Below, one piece after another: positions 26,352-35,113 of a stretch of 64,000 nt of DNA. The stretch is from Algoriphagus iocasae (lineage in GTDB: Bacteria > Bacteroidota > Bacteroidia > Cytophagales > Cyclobacteriaceae), in assembly GCF_014206875.1 (NCBI RefSeq), contig NZ_JACIJO010000002.1, positions 496,001 through 560,000 of the forward strand, in the 5' to 3' direction. The notes beneath the pieces are model-generated. The model had not been told where the DNA came from. It saw only the letters and a program-made list of their open reading frames with translations, and did not search any database. Each line of letters begins with the position of its first letter. The stretch's first letter is position 1. Both the position numbers and the translations under genes were made by a program.

Positions 26352-27224
26352 ATGGAAACAAATACATCAAAAGACTTAAATAATAAGGGCGTCCAGTTTT
26401 TTATGAATGGGGACTTGGAAAAGGCAAAAAATTGCTATCAAAAAGCTTTGGAAACTAATCCAGAAAATGCCACCTCACTTAATAATCTTGGTCTACTTTT
26501 GCATCATGAGAAGTCATTTACGGAGGCAATTGAAAATTTTTCCAAGGCAATTTTGATCGAAAAAAAACCTGTTTATTTCTTAAATGCTGGCAATAGTCAC
26601 GCCATGAAAGGCAATTTGGCAAATGCTGAAAAATGTTACTTGGAAGCATTGAATACCGATCCAAATTACTACAATGCCTGGATAAGCCTTGCGAAGCTCT
26701 CAAATCATCAAAAAAAATATGATCAAGCCATTCGTTTCTGGAAGAAAGCCTTTTCTATTGACCCAAAACCTGAATATCAGCTGGAAATAGGGAAAATCTA
26801 TATACTTGTAAAGGATTATGAATCTGCACTGACACTTCTTTCAGGAATTCAGTTGGTTGACAGCCCAGCCTATTGGTTTTTGATCGGTAAATGTGAGTAT
26901 GAACTTCGGAATCATGGTCTTGCCGAAAAAGCATTCAAATCTGCTCTGGCAATCCAGCCTGATAGTTTGGAGGCCCGTCAATTTTTAGGTTTGAATAATT
27001 TTGCCACTGGAAAAATTGATCAATGCCTTGAGCAATACGATTTCATCTTGAAAATGTATCCTTCCAACCACAAAATGCTAACAGAAAAAGCTGTTATTCT
27101 TTGTAGCATATCGTCCTTTGAAAAGGCATTGACTTTAGTTGAAAAAGCCCTGACTTTAAAACCAGACTATCCAAAAGCTATTCACTACAAAGAATTGATA
27201 CTGACCTCTAGGGAAGCGTTTTAA
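26352..27224 (+). CDS. TPR protein closing the eCIS operon
   Basis: 290 aa, 2 bp after the DUF4157 gene, so almost certainly cotranscribed. About seven tetratricopeptide repeats can be read (NNKGVQFFMNGDLEKAKNCY, then repeats with AWISLAKL, FKSALAIQPDSLEARQFLGL, VEKALTLKPDYPKAIHYKEL). There is no signal peptide, so it is cytoplasmic. TPR proteins are general interaction scaffolds; its place directly after the presumed cargo gene makes a chaperone or loading role reasonable, but nothing in the sequence proves it. Confidence 0.85.
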   Translation: METNTSKDLNNKGVQFFMNGDLEKAKNCYQKALETNPENATSLNNLGLLLHHEKSFTEAIENFSKAILIEKKPVYFLNAGNSHAMKGNLANAEKCYLEALNTDPNYYNAWISLAKLSNHQKKYDQAIRFWKKAFSIDPKPEYQLEIGKIYILVKDYESALTLLSGIQLVDSPAYWFLIGKCEYELRNHGLAEKAFKSALAIQPDSLEARQFLGLNNFATGKIDQCLEQYDFILKMYPSNHKMLTEKAVILCSISSFEKALTLVEKALTLKPDYPKAIHYKELILTSREAF

Positions 27225-27248
27225 TTAATCTGGACTTTTTCTAATGCA

Positions 27249-27405
27249 AAATCCTTAATACATTCACTTTTTCATTGGAAGTTCACAATAAACCCTCCTC
27301 CAAATTTAGATGGTTTTTCAGCGATAAATCTGAGACTTTAAACTCTCTTTTCCCGACCTCAAAACCGTCTTGACCAAAGCATGTCCATAAAAATCCTGAG
27401 ATCAA
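27249..27405 (+). pseudogene. Decayed copy of the eutB promoter and first 32 codons
   Basis: Bases 27249-27405 align without gaps to 29771-29927, the upstream region and start of eutB; I count 111 identities in 157 positions. The ATG at 27310 corresponds exactly to the eutB ATG at 29832, but this frame reads MVFQR and then TAA at 27325. The strongest block is cttttcccgacctcaaaac (27347-27365), within the coding part. Similarity stops near 27405. The rest of the 329-bp gap (27225-27248 and 27406-27553) shows nothing recognisable. The two copies flank the serine hydrolase gene as direct repeats. Confidence 0.8.
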
Positions 27406-27553
27406 ATAATCATACTACTTGAACATTTGGAAAAAGAATAATTGGCATTACAAATTCGGAATGAATTTCAAAAGCTTCCCTTTACAACCACTATTAATTT
27501 TTTGATCTTCTATTGATTCTAGCTAACTTTTAATTCCCTCAAAACCAGCTAGA

Positions 27554-29017
27554 ATGAAAAAATCACTCCTTTTTCTCCCACTTCTTTCCTTTGTCATTTT
27601 TGCCTGTGAAAAAGATGAAACTCAATCCGACTCCATCCAGGATGAAATCTCCGCTGTAGAAAACGGACTACTCCCTCCTTTTGAAGTCAAAGGAGATACC
27701 TCGATGGGGATGAATATTTATGATCGAATGGAACATTATCACGTGCCGGGAGTCAGCATCGCAGTAGTCAAAGATGGAAAATTGCTTTGGGCCAAAGGCT
27801 ATGGCATAGCCAATACAGAAACAGGTGATTCCGTGACTACAGAAACGATTTTTCAAGCAGGATCCATCAGCAAACCTCTTGCTGCTTTGGGCGCTTTGAA
27901 ATTGGTGCAAGAGGGAAAAATGGATTTGAATGAAGATATTAACAGCTACCTTATTGGATGGAAAGTCCCTGAAAATAAATTTACCGAAACTGAAAAAGTC
28001 ACGCTTGAAAGACTGTTGACGCATACCGCCGGCATGACGGTTCATGGCTTTCCGGGTTATTCCCAAACCGACACTTTTCCAGATATTATCACAGTTTTGG
28101 AAGGGAAGGGAAATACTCCTCCGATTTTTGTAGACACAATTCCTGGTAGCATTTGGAGGTATTCCGGTGGAGGCTATACAGTAATGGAGAAGGCAGTGGA
28201 GGATGTTTCCGGGCAAGCTTTGGAAGTGTTTTTGGAAGAAAATATCCTAAAGCCCATCGGGATGACGTATAGTACTTATTCGCAGCCCCTATCCAAATCT
28301 TATCAAGCTAATGCCAGCGCCGCTTATGATGGGGATGGGAAATTATATGAGGGATTGTATCATAATTATCCTGAACAGGCAGCTGCAGGGCTTTGGACCA
28401 CACCTTCTGATTTAGCGAAGTATTATCTCGAGATCCAAGCTATCAGAGCCGGGAAAAAAGATCGAGTTCTATCCAAGGAAATAGTGGATCAAATGCTGAC
28501 CGAACGCAAAAATCACTGGGGATTAGGACCTGCTTTGGGGGAACGAGACGGAAAGGTTGTTTTTGCTCATGGAGGAAAAAATGCCGGTTTCAGCAATGAT
28601 ATGATGGGCTATGCGGATCAAGGAGATGCGATTATCGTGATGACCAGTGCGGATCGGGGAACGCGCCTAATGGCAGAAATCATGCGGGGAATTTCTGATT
28701 ATTATCAGATGAATTTGAGAAAACCAACAGAGGTAGAGTTGGCGGATTTATCCCAAGAAGAATTAGAAAATCTGGCAGGATCCTATCAATTAAACAGGCC
28801 ATTAGATGGAATTGAAAATTACGTGGTGGAAGTAAGTGTAAAAGGGAATAAGATTTTTGTCTACGACCCAAATAACGGAGACGAAAATCTTCTCTCCCCA
28901 ACTTCTGAGACTGATTTTGTAGATTTAAATACAGGCGATCGAGTGGAATTTCAAATCACCCAAAATCCTGTTGGAATGCTTTGGGGAGGTAGTTTTCAGT
29001 TTAGAAAAGTTAATTAA
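27554..29017 (+). CDS. Lipoprotein serine hydrolase, class C beta-lactamase fold
   Basis: 487 aa with a lipoprotein signal peptide ending in lipobox SFVIFAC (Cys18), so probably outer-membrane anchored. The beta-lactamase-type motifs are GSISK (Ser104, Lys107), YSG at 203-205 replacing the YxN motif, and HGG near residue 338 replacing KTG. A C-terminal about 110-residue domain follows (YQLNRPLDGIENYVVEV), as in esterase/DD-peptidase-like members. Such proteins are usually esterases or D-amino acid peptidases, not drug-resistance enzymes. It is a single gene between two copies of the eutB 5' region. Confidence 0.9.
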   Translation: MKKSLLFLPLLSFVIFACEKDETQSDSIQDEISAVENGLLPPFEVKGDTSMGMNIYDRMEHYHVPGVSIAVVKDGKLLWAKGYGIANTETGDSVTTETIFQAGSISKPLAALGALKLVQEGKMDLNEDINSYLIGWKVPENKFTETEKVTLERLLTHTAGMTVHGFPGYSQTDTFPDIITVLEGKGNTPPIFVDTIPGSIWRYSGGGYTVMEKAVEDVSGQALEVFLEENILKPIGMTYSTYSQPLSKSYQANASAAYDGDGKLYEGLYHNYPEQAAAGLWTTPSDLAKYYLEIQAIRAGKKDRVLSKEIVDQMLTERKNHWGLGPALGERDGKVVFAHGGKNAGFSNDMMGYADQGDAIIVMTSADRGTRLMAEIMRGISDYYQMNLRKPTEVELADLSQEELENLAGSYQLNRPLDGIENYVVEVSVKGNKIFVYDPNNGDENLLSPTSETDFVDLNTGDRVEFQITQNPVGMLWGGSFQFRKVN

Positions 29018-29181
29018 CCAATGAATTGGTGAAATATTCCTCAATGTCATCTTAGAATTCTTTCTTGCTGAAGTATTGCTTTAGACACGAATAGATTTTT
29101 TGTCGGTGCGGTGGGAGGATTTGGCAGCGGGGTGAGCGTAAGATTTGTGCGGCTGAAGCTTTGCCAAATCTTGATCTTTTG

Positions 29182-29226
29182 CCTGCCTGCCGGTAGGCAG
29201 GGTCCTTTTGTATCAAGACAAAAGGA
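29182..29226. repeat. Double palindrome, REP-like
   Basis: A 20-bp near-perfect palindrome (29182-29201, arms CCTGCCTGCC and GGTAGGCAGG) sits two bases before a second one with 9-bp arms (29203-29211 and 29218-29226, TCCTTTTGT and ACAAAAGGA). The GC-rich first unit stands out in AT-rich surroundings. Paired hairpins of this type are common dispersed intergenic repeats in Bacteroidota; they may stop transcription from either side. Confidence 0.65.
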
Positions 29227-29322
29227 CATAGAAAAAGGCTTTTATGAATAAAATAATCCCTCTTGAGAGATTAGCAGAATTTATTACACCTATAATTTTT
29301 AATTAAGATCAATACTATCATT

Positions 29323-29381
29323 TAAAGTCCGGCTGAGCACTTGAGAGACGTGAGTCTCGAAATCGAAGTCTGGACTTTAAC
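29323..29381. repeat. Inverted repeat with nested hairpin
   Basis: Outer arms TTAAAGTCC (29323-29331) and GGACTTTAA (29373-29381) are perfect reverse complements. An inner GAGAC-GTGA-GTCTC hairpin lies at 29346-29359. This cruciform-like layout has no ORF. Role unknown; a dispersed repeat is likely. Confidence 0.55.
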
Positions 29382-29544
29382 TGTCCTCGACTCCCTGCCC
29401 TCCGGTAGGATGGCGCTATCAAGGACAGATTAAATTAAAATTCGAAAAATCAATTATTTCAAAATTATATTCCTTCCTATTGGAAATTAGTTTTAGCTAA
29501 ATTGAAAAAGCTACTCCAAATAAACATTTTACTTTTTTCTCTTT

Positions 29545-29570
29545 GTTCTTTTGCCTTGAAGCAAAAGAAC
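29545..29570. repeat. Perfect 10-bp inverted repeat
   Basis: Arms GTTCTTTTGC (29545-29554) and GCAAAAGAAC (29561-29570) with a 6-nt loop. The first arm is preceded by a T-rich run and the second followed by an A-rich run, so it could end transcription on the minus strand. The downstream 29571-29660 segment is GC-richer and looks like part of the same dispersed element. Confidence 0.55.
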
Positions 29571-29831
29571 CAAAAATTCAAGACGCAGCAAAGCTTCAAC
29601 CGCACAAGGCCATACGCCTGCCCCGCTGCTGCGTCAGCCCACGCGCATTCCAAAAACAATACGCCTTCAAATAATCCGATTCTTTTTAGAAAAGAATTGA
29701 TTTAGCTAGCTAATCGCCAAACTTACGGCAGGCTGGCGTTCGGACTGACAAAAAATTTCTAACAATTCAAAAATCCCTAACTCATCCACATTTCCATTGG
29801 AAAACTTGAAATAAATCCCCACTTTAATTAG

Positions 29832-31199
29832 ATGGTTTATCAGCATTCCGTCGGAAACTTTAACTATTCTTTTCCCGACCTCAAAACTGTTTTGGCAAAG
29901 GCTACTCCCGAAAAATCCGGAGACCAACTTGCTGGTTTGGCTGCCCAAAGCGAGCAGGAACGAATTGCCGCCAAACTGGTGCTTGCCGATATTCCTTTAA
30001 AGCAGTTTCTCCGGGAGGAAATCATCCCCGCTGAAATAGATGCGGTATCCCAACTCATCCAAGACTCATTTGATTCCAAAGCCTTTCAGCCCATTTCACA
30101 TCTGACAGTGGGTGGATTTCGAGATTGGTTGCTAGACTACCAAACGGATGGAGAAAAAATCACTCAAATCAGTCCCGGACTCACACCCGAAATGGTCGCT
30201 GCGGTTTCTAAAATCATGGCCAACCAGGACTTGATTTTAGCAGCTTCCAAAATCCGGGTCATCACCAAATTCAGAAATACATTAGGCCTGAAAGGTCACT
30301 TTTCCACCCGACTTCAACCCAATCATGCCACCGACGATGCCAAAGGAATTATGGCCTCCACCATCGATGGCTTGCTTTACGGTGTTGGCGATGCGGTGAT
30401 CGGAATCAATCCGGTTTCGGATTCGGCAGAAACTACCCTTCGATTGCTCGAAATGCTGGAAAAACTACGACTCCAGTACGATATTCCTACGCAATCCTGC
30501 ATTCTTTCCCATGTGACCACCACCTTGGAATTGATTGAGAGGAAAGCGCCAGTGGACCTGATTTTCCAATCCATCGGAGGGACGGAAGCCACCAATACCA
30601 GCTTTGGCTTTAGCCTGGACACCTTGGATGAAGCCTACCAGGCAGGCAAAGAATTAAATAGAGGAAGTATCGGAGATAATTTTATGTACTTCGAAACGGG
30701 TCAGGGAAGTGCACATTCTGCGAATGCACATCATGGCGTGGACCAGCAAACCTGCGAAGTCCGAGCCTATGCCGTCGCCAGAAAATACCAACCCTTACTC
30801 GTCAATACCGTGGTCGGATTTATCGGTCCGGAATATCTCTACGATGGCAAACAGGTGATCCGAGCCGGTTTGGAAGATCATTTTTGTGGAAAACTGATGG
30901 GTTTGCCTATGGGCTGCGATATCTGCTATACCAATCACATCGATGCAGATCAGGATGATATGGACAACCTCCTGACTTTGCTCGGCGTGGCCGGCTGCAA
31001 CTTTATCATGGGTATCCCTGGCGCGGATGATGTGATGCTGAATTACCAAAGCACTTCCTTCCACGATCAACTCTACATCCGACAGGTGTTGGGACTGAAA
31101 AGAGCACCTGAATTTGACGAGTGGCTGATGAAAATTAATCTGACAGACTCCACTGGAAAAGTCTTGGAAGTCAAGGGAAATAAATTGCTGAAGCTATGA
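29832..31199 (+). CDS. eutB: Ethanolamine ammonia-lyase large subunit
   Basis: 455 aa, the usual EutB length. It splits ethanolamine into acetaldehyde and ammonia with adenosylcobalamin, as a complex with EutC. Characteristic stretches include FRNTLGLKGHFSTRLQPNHA, VGDAVIGINPVSDSAETTLR, and YFETGQGSAHSANAHHGVDQ near the substrate site. The TIM-barrel order is intact. The gene overlaps eutC by 4 bp (ATGA), giving coupled translation. No microcompartment shell genes accompany it, so the reaction is cytosolic and needs cobalamin from elsewhere. An upstream region copy exists at 27249. Confidence 0.97.
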   Translation: MVYQHSVGNFNYSFPDLKTVLAKATPEKSGDQLAGLAAQSEQERIAAKLVLADIPLKQFLREEIIPAEIDAVSQLIQDSFDSKAFQPISHLTVGGFRDWLLDYQTDGEKITQISPGLTPEMVAAVSKIMANQDLILAASKIRVITKFRNTLGLKGHFSTRLQPNHATDDAKGIMASTIDGLLYGVGDAVIGINPVSDSAETTLRLLEMLEKLRLQYDIPTQSCILSHVTTTLELIERKAPVDLIFQSIGGTEATNTSFGFSLDTLDEAYQAGKELNRGSIGDNFMYFETGQGSAHSANAHHGVDQQTCEVRAYAVARKYQPLLVNTVVGFIGPEYLYDGKQVIRAGLEDHFCGKLMGLPMGCDICYTNHIDADQDDMDNLLTLLGVAGCNFIMGIPGADDVMLNYQSTSFHDQLYIRQVLGLKRAPEFDEWLMKINLTDSTGKVLEVKGNKLLKL

Positions 31200-31957
31200 G
31201 CGAGGTGTCCAATCCCTGGGAGAAACTCAAAGACTTTACCGATGCCAGAATAGCTTTGGGAAGAACGGGTGGAAGCCTCAAAACCCAAGAACTCCTGGCT
31301 TTCCGAAAGGATCATGCCCTGGCCAAAGATGCGGTTTGGGCAGATTTGGATGTTAACTCTTTGCGAAAGCAACTGGAGGATTTACAAATTCCCAGCATGC
31401 TTCTCTCCAGTCAGGCAGAATCCCGGGAGATCTATATCAAACGTCCCGACCTTGGCAGGAAATTAAGTGAGACATCCAGTGCAGAGATTCAGAATTCGAA
31501 GGTTCCAGCATCCGATATTTCCATTATTCTGGCGGATGGATTAAGCGCAAATGCCATTTTCCTACATGCCATCCCCTTCTTACAGGAATTTTTACCCAAA
31601 ATAAAAGGGCTTTCCACTGCTCCCATTTCCATCGTCAGCCAAGGAAGAGTGGCCATCAGCGATGAAATAGGCGAAAGCTTCTCCAGCAATATTTCCATTA
31701 TTCTGATCGGGGAAAGGCCCGGTTTGAGTTCCCCGTACAGCATGGGGATTTATTTGACATACAACCCAAAAGCAGGAAATACAGACGAAAAGCGAAACTG
31801 TATTTCCAATATCCGAACCGGCGGTTTGCCCTATGCCTATGCAGCGGAAAAACTCGCCTTTTTATGCTCAGAAGCACTAAGATTAAAATTATCCGGTGTC
31901 CACTTGAAGGATACTTTTGACCACCACTCACTTAAAAATGAATCAGGAAAAAACTGA
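31196..31957 (+). CDS. eutC: Ethanolamine ammonia-lyase small subunit
   Basis: 253 aa. EutC contributes the Rossmann-type B12-binding part of the lyase. Visible signatures are DARIALGRTGGSLKTQELLA near the N-terminus, SIILADGLSANAIFLHAIPF, IILIGERPGLSSPYSMGIYL, and GGLPYAYAAEKLAFLCSEAL at the C-terminus. ATG overlaps the eutB stop, and the 3' end overlaps the start of the transporter gene by 20 bp, so the three are one operon. Confidence 0.96.
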   Translation: MSEVSNPWEKLKDFTDARIALGRTGGSLKTQELLAFRKDHALAKDAVWADLDVNSLRKQLEDLQIPSMLLSSQAESREIYIKRPDLGRKLSETSSAEIQNSKVPASDISIILADGLSANAIFLHAIPFLQEFLPKIKGLSTAPISIVSQGRVAISDEIGESFSSNISIILIGERPGLSSPYSMGIYLTYNPKAGNTDEKRNCISNIRTGGLPYAYAAEKLAFLCSEALRLKLSGVHLKDTFDHHSLKNESGKN

Positions 31958-33251
31958 ATTAAAACGCACGCTAGGGCCATTTATGCTTTGGGGGCTCGGC
32001 GTCGGCTATGTGATTTCGGGAATGTATTTTGGCTGGAACCTCGGGCTGGCCGAAGGCGGAACCCTCGGACTGGCAGTAGCCACACTCTTTATCATCATCA
32101 TGTATGTCACCTTCACCTTTAGCTACACGGAGATGGCCTGTGCCATTCCCAAAGCCGGAGGAGCTTTTGACTATGCCCGTTTGGGCTTGGGAAAAAACTG
32201 GGGATTTCTGGCAGGAATCGCCCAAAGTATAGAGTTCATCTTCGCCCCGCCGGCCATCGCAGCAGCGATTGGAGCGTATTTTAATGTGTTTTTCCCGGAA
32301 ATCAGCATTACCACAATTGCGATTTCCGCCTATCTGATTTTCACGCTGATCAATATCTCCGGGGTGAAGTTTGCTGCCTACTTCGAACTGGTCATTACCA
32401 TTATTGCGGTAGCCGAACTCCTACTTTTCTCAGGAGTCAGCTTTACCGAATTCAAATTTGAAAACCTTACCCAGAATGCCCTGCCTAACGGTTGGGGTGG
32501 TGCTTTTGCAGCGATACCTTTTGCGATCTGGTTTTTCCTGGCCATCGAAGGCGTCGCCAATGTAGCCGAGGAAGCCAAAAACCCGCAGCGGAATATTCTG
32601 ATAGGATTTGGTTCGGCGCTTTTAACCTTGGTGATTTTATGCTTGCTCACTTTCACTTCCTCGATCGGAGTGGATGGCTGGGAGACGATCGTCTATCCTC
32701 CGGGAAGTACGGCACCCTCAGATTCTCCCCTGCCTTTGGCTTTGGCCAAGATTGTGGGCGAAAGCAATATTCTCTACCACCTGCTGATTACCGTGGGCTT
32801 GTTTGGGCTGGTGGCTTCCTTTCATGGAATTATCCTGGCGGCAGGTCGATCTACCTTGGAACTGGGCAGAGAGCGTTATGTGACGCCTTTTGTGGGGAAA
32901 GTCCATGCCAAAACCAAGACTCCTGTCAATGCCCTGCTGGTCAATATGGGCATCGGGATCCTGGCCTTGCTCACAGGTAAAACCGGTGAAATCATCACCA
33001 TCGCCTGCTTTGGAGCTTTGACTTTATACATCGTATCGATGATTGCCTTTTTTGCCTTGCGAAAGAATCATGCGGATCTGGAGCGCCCTTTTCGGGTTCC
33101 GTTATTCCCCTATTTCCCAGCCATCGCCTTAGCCATCGCCATTATCGCGATGGTCGCCATGAGCATTTACAACCTGGCTTTAATGGTTATTTTCTGGGGA
33201 TTGGTAGGATTTGGGTATGTGAGTTTTACATGGTATCAGATTAAAAAATAG
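31938..33251 (+). CDS. APC-family amino acid/ethanolamine permease
   Basis: 437 aa from the ATG at 31938; a TTG at 31917 gives a longer form with more overlap into eutC and is less likely. About twelve hydrophobic helices are visible, with the APC signature LGVGYVISGMYFGWNLGLAE in helix 1 and CAIPKAGGAFDYARLGLG between helices 2 and 3. Overlap with eutC indicates the substrate is ethanolamine, as with the eat/eutH-independent uptake systems of other bacteria. The name eat would fit; the specificity is inferred from context. Confidence 0.9.
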   Translation: MNQEKTELKRTLGPFMLWGLGVGYVISGMYFGWNLGLAEGGTLGLAVATLFIIIMYVTFTFSYTEMACAIPKAGGAFDYARLGLGKNWGFLAGIAQSIEFIFAPPAIAAAIGAYFNVFFPEISITTIAISAYLIFTLINISGVKFAAYFELVITIIAVAELLLFSGVSFTEFKFENLTQNALPNGWGGAFAAIPFAIWFFLAIEGVANVAEEAKNPQRNILIGFGSALLTLVILCLLTFTSSIGVDGWETIVYPPGSTAPSDSPLPLALAKIVGESNILYHLLITVGLFGLVASFHGIILAAGRSTLELGRERYVTPFVGKVHAKTKTPVNALLVNMGIGILALLTGKTGEIITIACFGALTLYIVSMIAFFALRKNHADLERPFRVPLFPYFPAIALAIAIIAMVAMSIYNLALMVIFWGLVGFGYVSFTWYQIKK

Positions 33252-33296
33252 ACCACTTTTCCAGATAATACACTGATTTTTAATAAAATAAGCTGA

Positions 33297-33318
33297 AAAT
33301 ACCCAGTACTGGGTATTT
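33297..33318. terminator. Perfect palindrome after the ethanolamine operon
   Basis: A 22-bp perfect palindrome with 11-nt arms, AAATACCCAGT and ACTGGGTATTT, followed by a T-rich tract. It lies 45 bp after the permease stop and fits an intrinsic terminator for eutBC-permease. Because its centre leaves almost no loop, and a -7-like TATCTTTC lies 10 bp further on (33327-33334) ahead of the next gene, it could also be an operator for a dimeric regulator. Confidence 0.65.
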
Positions 33319-33408
33319 TTTACTCTATCTTTCTTTTTACCTTTATTCGGTAACCACTAATTAATTGCAAAGTCTTTTTTAAAACCAATTAACAAAAATC
33401 TGTTTATC

Positions 33409-35058
33409 ATGAGAAAAATCATTTTTACTTCAATTTTATTACTTATATCTATAATTGCAAAATCCCAATCAATAATTGATATGGAAAGTCCTATATCCAG
33501 AATTGATGTAGGTTATTCATTAGATGATAATTTAATTTTTACAATTGTTTTAAATACAAAGGAAAACACTCAGAATTTACAGAATTCAACTCCAATAAAT
33601 TTTAAAGCCTCAATAAAAGGTCTAATAAACTGGGGAGAAAATATACAAGACCCTAAAAAAAAGATTCTGGTTGCAAATTTTCAACAAGCTTCATCGAATT
33701 CGCCTTTTACATACATTTCAGATGCAAAAGATGGAACTACAGCTCTGGTCCCAAGTCCAGCCAAACGTAAATGGAAAAGTATAGAACAAGCCAAACTTAC
33801 TTTTGAAATTGATGGTAAGTTTTTTGAATTACCTTATTTAACAATTTATCCACCTTCAATTGAATCCTCAGAAAAAAAATCCGAGGTAATAATTTCAACT
33901 CAAGCAAAAATGCTTGGAAAGAACATAGGCGAGATAAATGTAAGATCCTCAGATGGATCAGCTTTCGAAATAACAAGTTTAGAAATAGAGAAGCAATCTC
34001 CTGCTGGAACCACCAAACACGAAATTATTGGAAACAATTTGGGTAATTCCAGATTTGCAAATAGTGGGACAATCGATCTTTTGATAAATACTCCTTTTGA
34101 AATTGACAACAATGCTACATATATAGCTAAGGTTAACGCAAAAAAAATAGGAAGTTCAGAAATAATACCTTCCAATTCTAATAATATTGTATTTATTGAT
34201 GCAATCCCTTTATATATAATTGGTAAATCTCCTAACTATTCTATTTCAATCGATGACAAAGATGTCATATTTGATGAAGTTCGAACAGGTGGCAAAGGCG
34301 AGCTAGGAATTAGGTTTGCTACCAAAGAATTTTCCGATAAAATTAGAATTTCAAGAGAGAGTTTGGGAGGAGGTACATTTAAATTTACTTATGAAGGACT
34401 AAATGAATTACCAGATAATTCATTTTCATATTTCTACTATACAAGAGACGGTATTGATCTACCTCAACCATATTTAATTACAAAAAAATCTCCAGTTGTA
34501 AGTGATTTCAAATTTAATGGAACTAAAGAAGAAAATATTTTAATAGAATTCAGACTTCCACAATATGTAAACAAAGAATTAATTTCAATTAATATTATTG
34601 GAAAAGATGATAATCTCGAAGTAAAAGGAACTACTATATTGAAACCGGACCAAACTGATCAATCAAAATTTCAAGCAATTTTATCCAATGACCTTACAGA
34701 GCTAGTTTCGAAAGATACTTTGATTGATGTAAATATTATTATAAAATACAATAATTTACCATTATATTCTCTTGGATTAGCAATATTCAATCAGAAATTG
34801 TTAAATCAGAAAATGGGAGAACTTATTGCTGAAACCGCAAATAAACCTAGCAAGAGAGATCCAGAAAAAATAAAATCCATTGTGGAAGATATTGTAGAAA
34901 TTGGTAAGGCAGTTGGTAATTCAATAGACGATGAAGAGATGAAATCAACAATTGAAACACTTAGTGGTGATAACAAAGAAAAGATCCAAAATACAATGTC
35001 AGATATTGGTAAATGGGCATTGATTTCTGGTAAAATTGTATTACCTCTTCTATTATAG
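33409..35058 (+). CDS. Exported protein of unknown function, AT-rich
   Basis: 549 aa. An N-terminal signal peptide is clear (MRKIIFTSILLLISIIAKSQ, cleavage after that SQ). The rest looks beta-rich with repeated Ig-like strands (for example SFSYFYYTRDGIDLPQPYLI), and the last 70 residues are helical and charged, ending in a hydrophobic ISGKIVLPLLL tail. No enzymatic motif is seen. The codons are strongly AT-biased compared with the eut operon directly upstream, suggesting acquisition. The next gene, also AT-rich, may be cotranscribed (55-bp gap). Confidence 0.75.
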   Translation: MRKIIFTSILLLISIIAKSQSIIDMESPISRIDVGYSLDDNLIFTIVLNTKENTQNLQNSTPINFKASIKGLINWGENIQDPKKKILVANFQQASSNSPFTYISDAKDGTTALVPSPAKRKWKSIEQAKLTFEIDGKFFELPYLTIYPPSIESSEKKSEVIISTQAKMLGKNIGEINVRSSDGSAFEITSLEIEKQSPAGTTKHEIIGNNLGNSRFANSGTIDLLINTPFEIDNNATYIAKVNAKKIGSSEIIPSNSNNIVFIDAIPLYIIGKSPNYSISIDDKDVIFDEVRTGGKGELGIRFATKEFSDKIRISRESLGGGTFKFTYEGLNELPDNSFSYFYYTRDGIDLPQPYLITKKSPVVSDFKFNGTKEENILIEFRLPQYVNKELISINIIGKDDNLEVKGTTILKPDQTDQSKFQAILSNDLTELVSKDTLIDVNIIIKYNNLPLYSLGLAIFNQKLLNQKMGELIAETANKPSKRDPEKIKSIVEDIVEIGKAVGNSIDDEEMKSTIETLSGDNKEKIQNTMSDIGKWALISGKIVLPLLL

Positions 35059-35113
35059 AATTTAATCAAGATAATATTTGTCTTTCTAAAATATTAAAAT
35101 TACATATTATTTT

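Larger units (their letters stand above)
29018..29831. other. 814-bp noncoding spacer rich in palindromes
   Basis: No believable gene lies here; a 67-codon frame at 29502 only reads through repeat DNA. The spacer holds three inverted repeats described separately, an AT-rich stretch at 29227-29320, and the upstream region of eutB that is also found in degenerate form at 27249. The content resembles dispersed Bacteroidota intergenic repeats rather than an insertion sequence: there is no transposase fragment and no target duplication that I can see. Confidence 0.7.

Noticed and set aside
1..27224. Prophage tail or T6SS
   Set aside because: No capsid, portal, terminase, lysis or integrase genes, and no TssJ/L/M or ClpV; presence of DUF5908, CIS tape measure, dedicated AAA+ ATPase and DUF4157 points to eCIS.
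29502..29705. 67-codon ORF with an apparent signal-like start
   Set aside because: It runs through a perfect inverted repeat and GC-rich repeat DNA, has no start context, and its composition changes abruptly; likely spurious.
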